Made by a program: the position numbers and the translations under genes. A stretch of 64,000 nt of DNA from Pinguiococcus pyrenoidosus. Its lineage: Eukaryota > Sar > Pinguiophyceae > Pinguiochrysidales > Pinguiochrysidaceae. Below, piece after piece: positions 54,932 through 64,000 of this stretch. The notes beneath the pieces were generated by a model. It was not told the origin of the DNA. It ran no database searches and saw nothing but the letters and a program-made list of their open reading frames with translations. The DNA lies in contig JAAMXY010000927.1 in the NCBI GenBank assembly GCA_019677205.1, forward strand, positions 1-64,000, given 5' to 3'. How positions within the stretch are numbered: the first letter of the stretch is position 1; each line of letters begins with the position of its first letter.

Positions 54932-57900
54932 ATGGACGTTCCCGGCGCGTCGGCCGAGGCGCTGGTGGCGTCGTTGGCCAAGCAGCTGAGTTCGGTTGTC
55001 AGTCGCGACGGCGCCCTGGAGAAATTCCGCGCCCTCCTGGCCGACAAGGCGCGCGTGCTGCACTCGCAGGCCTACAGCGAGTACATCTCGCAGCTTCATG
55101 ACGCGGCGATGAGCCTCGCGGCGTCGGGAGACGTCTCGCAGCGCGTTGGCGGCCTCTTGATAGCAGACTGCCTCCTGGACGTCGCGGACATTCAGCACAT
55201 GGAGCGCCGCGTCAACTTCGCCGGGAAGGTGAAGCAGATCCTGGAGAACAACGCCGCCGCGAACTACCACGTTCGCGTCATGACGACGGCGGCCGAGGCG
55301 CTGGGCCACCTCAGTCGCCTCGGGAGCACCACGGAGATGGAGTTCCTGAAGGACTACTACCTCGTGCCGGCCTTGACATGGCTCCGGGACAAGCGCAACC
55401 AGGTGCGGCGCTACGCCGCGGTGCTCATCTTGCACCAGCTCGCGGAGAACACGGCTTCGCTGTTCTACGAGCGCCGCGTGGACTTCTTCACCAGCATCTG
55501 GGAGTGCGTCGTGGACGAGCAAGGGCACATCCGAGAGGCGGCCAGCCGCGCCCTCGGCGCCGCCATCTTCGTGGTGAGCGAAAGAGGCTCGTCGGTGCAG
55601 AACTTCTACCAGAGCATTCTGGACCGCATCAAGACCAGCCTGCGCAGTGACAGCCCTGCGGACATCCACGGAGCGCTGCTGGCGCTGAAGACGATACTGG
55701 CCTTGCCGTTCAACCTCATGGCCGATCCCAACGAGTTGTACCGGCCGAAGACGGGAATCGCCTGCGTGGTGCGCTCTCATGTTGACCACGCGAGGCGCGA
55801 CATCCGAGCTGTGGTGGTCGAAGTGCTACCGAAGCTGCTTTGCTTCCCACCCTCGGAGTACTACTTCGACACGCGCTTCGTGGTTGACATCATGGAGCGC
55901 ATTATCCACGTGTGCCAGAAGCCGGTGCGTCTCCAAGCTACAACCAGGGTTGCGCCCCCTTCAAGCACGCAGGAAGCTCGAAGCTTTCTCGTCTTGTTCC
56001 TCCTTGGCCCTGCGTTGCTCTGCTTTCCTTTGCGTTCCTGTGCTTTGTTTTTGACGCCTTGTTTCTTGCCCGTAGGTGACCAAGGACTCGTTGCACAAAG
56101 AGGGGTTCCGAGCGCTTGGCGCGATCTCCCAGGTCATTGGCATGTACGCAAAGAAAGTGGCTGGCCTGATGGAGGACGTCATGAGCTCCATCGAGAAGGC
56201 GCTGGGAGTTCCGGAAGCGGTCGACGAAGCCCTGAGATGCCTCGGCGAGATCTTCAAAAACGCTGAAGGCGCCTCTGCGAAGTTCATCACGAGGTTCTTG
56301 GACCTGATCCTAGGCTCCGGTCTCTCGCCTGTTTTGATTGACACGCTGAGGCTCATTGTGGAGTCTCAGGCCCCGTCGCGTCCACAGGTACAGCAGTGCT
56401 TGCTGGGCCTGCTGAACGCCTTTCTGCGTTCTTACACCGGAAGCGATCGAGGACCCAATCCCAGTGGCTTGCTGGATCTCAGCCACATCGAATCCTTCGT
56501 GCACGGCTCCAGCGATGGCAACCCGGTGCTACCGCGAAAAGGCTGGTTCTTCCGACGCTCACCGTCCGAGAGGACATACCAAGGGGATGAGCCGTCGACT
56601 GCGGAGGTCGAGCTGGCTTTCAAGACTCTGGGGACGTTTGATTTCCTCTCTGGGATAACGAAGCCCGGGCCAACCATCAAGACGATGCTGCTGCTGGTTC
56701 AAGACTGCGCGCTGCCTTGCTTGGATGACCTGAACCCCTCGGTCCGTGGCACCGCGGCGGAGTGCACCATCGCGGTGCTGGATTTGGCCATGAGCGAAGG
56801 GGCCTTCTCGTCAAGCTTGCTCGAAGATGGAGAGCCGGACTTGCAGTTGCAGCAGTCGTTCGCCCTGGCGAGGCGACTTCGTGGGTCGCCCATGACTCGA
56901 CGGGAGAGGTCGAATGGCGCCCGCACGCCGTCAAAGATTCCACGCGGCCGGTCGTACGAGGCGAAGGACACCACGCGGGACTACCTCCAGGGCAGCTCAC
57001 TGAGGACTTCGCGGAGCAGCGACCCCTTTGTCGACTACGGGAACGACTTCGGAGCGGGCTCCTCGGGCAGCCTGCTGAAGGCAAACAGTGCCACGGAGTT
57101 CGAGCAGGCAAATCCAAGGCTGAGGGAGCTGCGGAGCGTTTCGACGGGTGTCGCCGAGCACCCCGTGATCGAGCAGGACAACGAAACGGACGGAAGCTCG
57201 GACTCCGACGACGAGAGGAAAGACGCGGGCGCAACTGACGCCGGCCTGCCGTCGCAGAGCAGTGCAATGCGGCGAGCCGACAATCGCATCAGCACCCTTT
57301 TCCGGAAGGGTGGGGAGGAGGACAGTTCGCCGCGCTCGAGGCCCATCGTGCGCCCGACGTCACCGGAAGCGCGACACACCCCGTCGCCCTCGCCGGCGAA
57401 CCGAAGGCAGACGGGCCTTCGACGAACCTCGAATGCAGTGGCCGAGACCGGGGGCCACCTGGGGCCTTTGTCCCAATCTGACAATTGCAGCGCCTACGAC
57501 TACACCACCGTCGTTATCAAGGCTGTGCGCCGGCTGCTGATGCTCGCGACGGCCGATGAGCACGTCGATATCCGCAGGCGGGTGCTGCAGTCGCTCACGC
57601 GCATTCGGAGCCTCGATGCGCTGATCATCTATCCCGAGAATGTGCACAACCTCTTCAGCGCGCTGCAGGACGAGAGCTTCCACGTCCGAGACGCTGCGAT
57701 CCAGATCGTGGGCAGGCTTGGCGCCTCGCACCCCCATTTCGTGATGCCCAAAGTGCGGCAGCTGATCTTCGAGCTAGTGCGGGGCGTGCAGTACAGCGGA
57801 GACGCCCGCGTCAAGTCCGAGGCGGTGAGCCTCGTGGGCACGCTTGCGACCGGTGTCGGCAGGGGCATGTCGTCTTACGTCAGCAGCATCCTGCGCCCGT

Positions 57901-60900
57901 TCATGGAAGAGCTGGTGCGGCACAAGGCGAGGTCGACAGAAACGGCGTCGATCATCATCCAAGGTGGCCGACAGCAGATCCACAGTCAGGCGAGCGAGGT
58001 GCTCAGCTCCCTGCTGCACGCCATCGGAGCCTTGAGCGTCATCAACCCTGAGGCTATGAGACCGGTGCAGAGCAGGGTCATGATTCGCATCACGGGTTGT
58101 CTGCAAGACGTGGGATCCCCCATGCGGCAGCTGGCTTCGACGAAGGTGCTGGGGCAGATCGTGTCGTCCACGGGGACCGTCGTCAGACCTTACATAGAGC
58201 ATCGCGGCATGCTACCAGCTCTTCTCATGATTCTTCAGCGCTCGGACCCGGAGTCCATGGACCTGCGTCTGGAGACGCTCCGCACGATCGGCTTGATCGG
58301 CGCGCTGGATCCTCTAACACTGCGGATGGTCACCAAAGGCTCACCGGACTCGTCGAAGGAAGTCTCGTGGAGGCCTGGCGCGATCTCGAGCAGCACGGCG
58401 TTCAGCTCGCTCCAGATCCCCCTTCACGGAGGCCACCTTGGCGGGTCTCTTCACAATGGCTTGCTTCGAAGCATGCGGCAGGCCGCCCAGGCAGGCATGG
58501 GGGCGTTCTCCGTGTTTGACAAGGCAGGGCAACTCAACTCGCTGGTCCACGCGCCCACCGAGGTTGTCGTCATTGATCCGTACGGGCGTCACGCTCGCAA
58601 CATGTGGAACATGGGTATCTCTGACGAAGAGGAGGGAGGAAGCGCAACCGGAAGCGGGACGATGGACAAGCTTGGCCTTGGCTTCGAGGAAGAGGACATC
58701 GGGACCACCTTCGCTGCGAAGGAGCTGCTCAGCCTCGGCGACTACTACAACAGTCAGGCAATCGGTGCCTTGATCGGCATGCTCGAGGATCCGGCCCTGG
58801 CGCTTCATCACGCCGATGCGCTGAAGGTGGCTCTGACGATCATTCGGTGTCTCGAGGTCGGGAAAGAAGGTCTCATCTCGAGCATGATGCGCGGCTTCCG
58901 GATGGCCTTCAAGCAGCGAGACACGCGGAGCCCTCAGCAGCGAGAGCTGCTGACGAATTTCCACGAGCTGCTCCTGGTGGCGGGGCCCCACGGAGCGAAA
59001 CATCTGGAGCATATCATCGAGATCGTGCGCTACTTCTGGCGCTCGGACAGCCCGCGAAACCGCAGCGATGGCGGCTGGGCGTACGCCCAGGAAATCCTGG
59101 ACATCCTGTTCACCGTCGCCTACTACACGGAAAAGGAGCATCAGTACCCGCTTTCGAACTGGCTCCTTCCTCGCCTTCTGGAGTGGGTCCGGGCCGGCCC
59201 CGACGACACGCGAAGGCTACATGTCCTGCCCGTTCTGCGAATCGTCGCCGTCCTCAAAGATGGAATGGGCGACCTGAAGCGACTCGTCGTCCCGCGCTTG
59301 ATTGACGTCGTCGAGCATCCAGACAAGCACGCTCGGACCCGGATGCGGGCACTGCAGGTTCTTGTGCACATCACCGCCTGTCCGAGGGGAGGCCACGAAG
59401 ACGACAGCGTCTTTCAGGAGTATGCCACGCAAATCATTCAGATCCTCCTGCGGATTCTCGCCCACGCCGAAGTGCAGCAGGATCCGGCTGAGAGAGGCAG
59501 GCGAGCAGCGCGGTCGCAACCGGCCTCGCCGGTAGGGGCTTTCGCTCCACCAGGAAGCCCTGCAAATCGCGTGCGGGCAATTAGCACGAACGCTCTGTGG
59601 CCCAATGCCTTCTATGATGTGGTCTTGCTGAGCCTGACCTGCATGATATGCCGACTGGGAGAGCGGTTCCTCCAGTTTATGGTGCCGTGCCAGCGGCAAA
59701 TCTCGAGCCAGTGCACGGGCATACCGTCCTATCGCGTCCTTGAGCGGAAGCTGGTGGACCTGCTGCACAACAGGCTGTCGCGGCAGGAACCGGAGATCTG
59801 CGAGGACAACTTCCTGAAAGCGAAGCCACGACCCTTGCAGAGCGCGCAGCACCCGTCCGGCCAGAAGAACATGCGCGCAGTTGCGGCAGCCTTCGAGACA
59901 AGTGGCAGAAGCGTAGAAGGTGATTGGCTCGAGTGGATGAGGCGGGTGTCCATCGAGCTGCTCCGGCAATCGCCCAGTCCCGTGCTCTTCTCGTGCAGCG
60001 CTCTGGCCCGAATCTACCAACCGCTCGCGATGGAGCTCTTCAATGCGTCCTTCATCTGCTTCTGGGAGTATCTGCGTCCGCAGGGCACGGCGGTCAACGA
60101 GTTCAACGAGTATATCGTGACCCGGATCTTGAAGTCCATCGAGATCGCGCTGCAGTCTGAGCGGCTGCCACCGGATGTGATGCAGCATCTTCTCAACCTC
60201 GTGGAGTTCATGGAGCTGGAGGACAAGGCTCTCCCCCTCAACTTCCATCTTCTCGGTGAGCGCGCATCGGCCGGGCACGCGTACGCCAAGTGCCTGCACT
60301 ACAAGGAGATGGAGTTCTCAAGGACTCCCAGCCCCTCCTGTGCGGAGGCGCTCATCTGGGTGAACAGCCAACTCGGGCTCCCGGATGCGGCCGCTGGCAT
60401 CCTCAAGGCCACCGAGACCCAGACGGAGACTTTCGAGACGCAGACTTTCGAGGGCCGTCCGGGCTGGTTCGAGAAGCTCGAGAAGTGGGACGAGGCTCTC
60501 CACGCCTACGAAGAGCTCATCAACAAGCTTGACGTCACCGAGGTTGGCTTCTCGCTTGCCTGCCAAGCCGCGGCCGCTGCGTCAAACATACGCGGCGGCG
60601 GCGGCATCACACAGCTTTCCGGGGCCGCGGAGTACGACCAGCAGATTGCGGGCATGAGCCCGCTTTTCAAGGATCACTCGAAGTCGTCCAGTCTGGGCGT
60701 GTCGTCAACATTCACGAAGACGAGTTCGCAGACGAGCGCGACAAGTCTCTCGAGCTTTGCGCGAAGCTCGAGAGACTCCGACTTTTCGATAGCGGCGTCT
60801 CCTCCTCCACCTATCGGGACTCGTGGGATCAGCGGGATCAGTGGGACCAGCGGGGCCAGCGGGGCCAGCGAGGACAGTAGGGATCTCCCACCCAGCCTAA

Positions 60901-63900
60901 CGATCGGCGTTACCTCTCGGACCCTCAGCGCCGACTTTAAGAGGGAGTATCAGCTGGAGTACAGGCTCGAATCGCTTCGCGTCAAGCCGCTCATTGGCGA
61001 GCTCGAGTCGGAGAAGCATAGCTCCTTCGGGACGACGATCTCCAGGACGAATTCCTCCAAGGAGGTCGTCGAGTATTTGCACGTTCAGAAGGCTCGAGAA
61101 ATCATGAGGTACAGCGCGGAAATTGGTCGGCTACGATGCTACGAGGCCCAGGGCGAGTACATCAATCTCTATCGCGGCGCGATGAAAATCTTCGAGAGGC
61201 TCACGCAGAAGCCCGACGCGGCCATGGTCCTGACCTTCCCGCAGCACTGGAACTCGTGGATGTGTGAGGTGGAGATGCTTGGCGCGAAGGCCAGCGTCAT
61301 CCTACAGCAGTGGCACAGCATGGAGGTGTTCCTGAAGAAGGGGCACATCGTCGGACGCGAGCTGGAGGCTGCGCCAGGGATCTACGAGTCCATGCTCGCT
61401 CTGCACAGGAACAGATTCGACGAGGCCCTCGACCGAGTGACGGCGGCCAGAAGAGGCATGGCCGCGGCTTGCGGATCCTTGCTGGGAGAGAGCTACGCAA
61501 GGGCATACCGGTGTCTGGTCGGAGCCCAGCAGCTCGCGGAGCTTGAGGAAATCATTGGCCTGAAGCGAAAGCTGATACAGATCAGCGAGTCCACCGCTAC
61601 CGACCCTCAAGCGCTGCTGGAGAACGCTGGCTTCGTGGAGCCGCCGGTGGAGATCCCTCTGGATCCGTCGGGCGACGACCGCACAATCCGCCTGGACGAG
61701 GTGGCGCGGACGTCCGACATGATAAACGAGATCAAGCTCCTGGCGCAGCGCATGGACTACGAGGACAGGCACAGCAAGCAGGAATCCGTCTTCTACGAAG
61801 TCGATCGGGAGCTGAGGACGCTGCGGAAGAAGTGGAACATTCGGCTCAGCTGGGTCGCGGAGGATGTTACAGTCTGGAAGAGCCTGTTGTCGCTGCGCAC
61901 GCTCGTGATCTCCCCGAAGCAGGATCTCAACACGTGGCTGGAGTTGGCGTCTCTGTGCCGGCGCAACGGCGAGCTGACGCTGTGTGCAAACGTGCTCAAG
62001 CTGCTCGGGGCTCCCCTGGACAACGGCCGGGAGGACGACCCGCCACATCCGAAGGTGCTGCTGGCCCTCTTTCAGTTGATGCGAGCCAAAGGAAACGTCG
62101 GCCTGTCGCTGAAGCTGGCCAAGCTCTTCACGACGGCGCTCGAAGATGTCCTCGGCGAGGTCGCGTCCGGCAAGACATTTGCGCCGGAGAAGCCGCGCAC
62201 TCTTCACCCCATCGAGGAAAGTTCCGAAGCGGCGGCGTCTACCACGAAGGAGTCCACGACCAGCCAAGCTCGTTGGACGCCAGCGAAGCTGGACGACGTC
62301 ATCACCCCGGACTACCTCCGCCGAAGCTGCGTGACGCTCTTCCGCGGGGAGCAAACGAAGCAGGCGCCATCCGTCGCGAATCGGAGGGTGGTCTCTGTGA
62401 AGCAGCTCGTCGCCCACGCCCACGTGCTCATCGCCGAGTGGGAGCTGCTGGAAAGTGAGAATGCGAAGGATCATCAAGACGTGGGAAGGATCCAGAGCAT
62501 CATGAATGACCTTCAGCGAGCAACGGAGCTGACGCCAACGAGCTGTCGAGCGTGGCATCAGTGGGCCCGAGTGAATCATCTGATGGTAGACGTCATGAAA
62601 GGCGGAGGGGACCGAAGCAAGTCGAGACGGGAGCCGGCGCCTCAGTTCAGGACGAGGACACCTCGATACGCAACGACGGGTGCGAAGGACTCGGACGCCG
62701 GCGATGATGGCGAGGCGGCAGAATATGTGGTGCAAGCTATCCGCGGATACTTCAGGAGCCTGTCCTTTGGGTCCTTCTACGGCGACTCTGATCACTCCTT
62801 GGGGGCCTCTCGCACAACCGGGAAGTCTCTCAACCAAAGCAAGCAGGAGCCGGTGAATGCAGCCGACCGGCTGCAGGACACCCTGCGTCTCTTGACGCTG
62901 TGGTTCAACAACACCCACGTGCCTGCCGTGCACGACGAGGTGGAGCTCGGCATCAACCAGATTTCCGTCCACACCTGGCTGGACGTCATCCCGCAGATCA
63001 TCGCTCGCCTGGATGACAGGGACGGGAAGGCCATTGCCCTGATGATAAAGCTATTGACGATAGTTGGAAGAGCCCACCCGCAGGCTCTGATCTTTCCCAT
63101 CACGGTGGCCTCCAAGACCACCTCGGCACCCCGGCGAGAAGCGGCTTTGCGGATTCTTGAGACGATGCGAGAGCACAGCCCGGAGCTGGTGGAAGAGAGC
63201 AACATGGTCAGCGTCAACATCATTCGAGTCGCGATCACGTGGCACGAGATGTGGCACGAAGGCATCGAGATGGCGTCCCGTCTTTACTTCCACGAGAACA
63301 ACGTTGACGCGATGCTCGGTGGTCTCCTGCAGCTTCACGAGTCGGCCATGGAGAACCACCCCTCGAGGAGAAGGTGGCTCTCTGACCGAAAGGACCTGGA
63401 CGCAGATATCGATGCACTGCATCAAAGGCAGAGCGGAGCGAACACCGTTCGCAGTGAGTCGTTCCAGCACTCCTTCGGGCGCGAATTGCAGGAGGCCTTG
63501 GAGTGGCTCCTGCGCTTCCGATGCACCAGAGAAGCTGAGGACCTGAACCAAGCATGGAGAATCTACTACCAGGTCTTTCAGAGGATCAGCAAGCAGTTGA
63601 CACGACTGAAGACCGTGGAACTGCAGCACGTGGCCCCCGCTTTGCTTCGGGCCACGAATCTGCGGCTCGCGGTGCTTGGGACGTACACCAGCTCGACCAC
63701 GGAGCCAAACGTCGTGCGAATCGCGGGATTCGGGTCCCGGGTGTCCGTGATTACGTCGAAGCAGCGGCCCCGCAAGATCTCCATCTACGGATCCAACGGG
63801 AAGACTTACACGTTCCTTCTGAAGGGCCACGAGGACCTGCGGCAGGACGAGCGGGTCATGCAGCTCTTTGGCTTGATGAACGCGCTGCTGGCAAGCACGC

Positions 63901-64000
63901 CGACCACGAACCAAGCAAACCTGCGCATTCGACGCTACGCGGTGCTGCCGTTGTCGAACAACTCGGGTCTCATCGGCTGGGTGCCGAACTCGGATACGAT
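54932..64000 (+). CDS. TOR: TOR (target of rapamycin) kinase, truncated by the window edge
   Basis: Exon 54932-55924, intron 55925-56075, then one exon open to the end of the window: 2972 residues so far with no stop. TOR is the PI3K-related kinase that couples nutrients to growth. HEAT repeats fill roughly the first 1900 residues (TRIRSLDALIIYPENVHNLF, LVGTLATGVGRGMSSYV), followed by the FAT region. The FRB domain is near 2712-2840 (IIRVAITWHEMWHEGIEMAS, LYFHENNV, LNQAWRIYYQVFQRISKQ) with a charged insertion of about 27 residues in its middle. The kinase N-lobe begins VITSKQRPRKISIYGSNGK with the ATP-binding Lys in FLLKGHEDLRQDERVMQLFG. The window ends at IGWVPNSDT, so the catalytic loop lies beyond. 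Human mTOR reaches this point near residue 2200, so this protein carries about 770 extra residues, mostly Ser/Gly/Thr-rich inserts. Confidence 0.97.

Noticed and set aside
61302-62972. A 556-codon minus-strand open frame
   Set aside because: Antisense to the TOR FAT region; the plus strand is continuously open from 56076 to the edge and clearly TOR.

Overview
The window is nuclear DNA of a eukaryote: a photosynthetic, flagellated protist alga with a complex (secondary, red-type) plastid. Several genes are plainly eukaryotic (TOR kinase, dynein-2 heavy chain, VPS41, Rab6, RLP24), and coding regions are GC-rich. I could model 38 short introns (53-279 bases), every one starting GT and ending AG, by joining reading frames in phase. 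Plastid proteins (a Clp subunit, an HHL1-like protein, an MsrB) start with a signal peptide followed by a transit-like basic stretch, as expected for import across extra plastid membranes. The IFT dynein-2 heavy chain and an outer-arm dynein intermediate chain imply motile flagella. Which group it belongs to (stramenopile, haptophyte, cryptophyte, chromerid or other) cannot be settled from the sequence alone.

Layout, left to right: ELO fatty-acid elongase (+); ClpR-like plastid protease subunit (-); glucosylceramidase with a ricin-like insertion (+); secreted Cys-rich protein (-); small secreted protein (+, tentative); CD36/LIMP-2-family protein (-); tiny tentative gene (+); VPS41 (-); Fuseless-like membrane protein (+); CRAL-TRIO/RhoGAP protein (-); dead integrase-like gene of the KRBA2 type (+); RLP24 (-); DNAI2-type dynein intermediate chain (+); HHL1-like plastid protein (-); bacterial-type aldehyde dehydrogenase (+); cyclase-family hydrolase (-); dynein-2 heavy chain DYNC2H1 (+, 13.2 kb); MsrB (-); Rab6 (-); SPCA-type Ca/Mn pump (+); TOR kinase (+, cut by the right edge).

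Orientation alternates almost strictly. Tail-to-tail gaps are mostly short (29-256 bases in several pairs), while head-to-head gaps are 440-1230 bases. Four AT-rich islands all lie in head-to-head gaps. Functional themes are lysosome/Golgi trafficking (glucosylceramidase, LIMP-2-like, VPS41, Rab6, SPCA), flagella (DNAI2, DYNC2H1), plastid maintenance and redox (Clp, HHL1-like, MsrB), and growth control (TOR, RLP24).

The most unusual items are the integrase-derived gene that has lost all three catalytic positions, the physical linkage of glucosylceramidase with a LIMP-2-like gene and VPS41, a TOR protein far longer than usual with an insertion inside its FRB domain, and a preference for C at intron position +4. 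Nothing resembles a bacterial-style defence system or CRISPR array. One assembly gap (N run) interrupts a TC microsatellite near 53.5 kb. Intron boundaries are my own predictions from phase and homology and are not transcript-verified.
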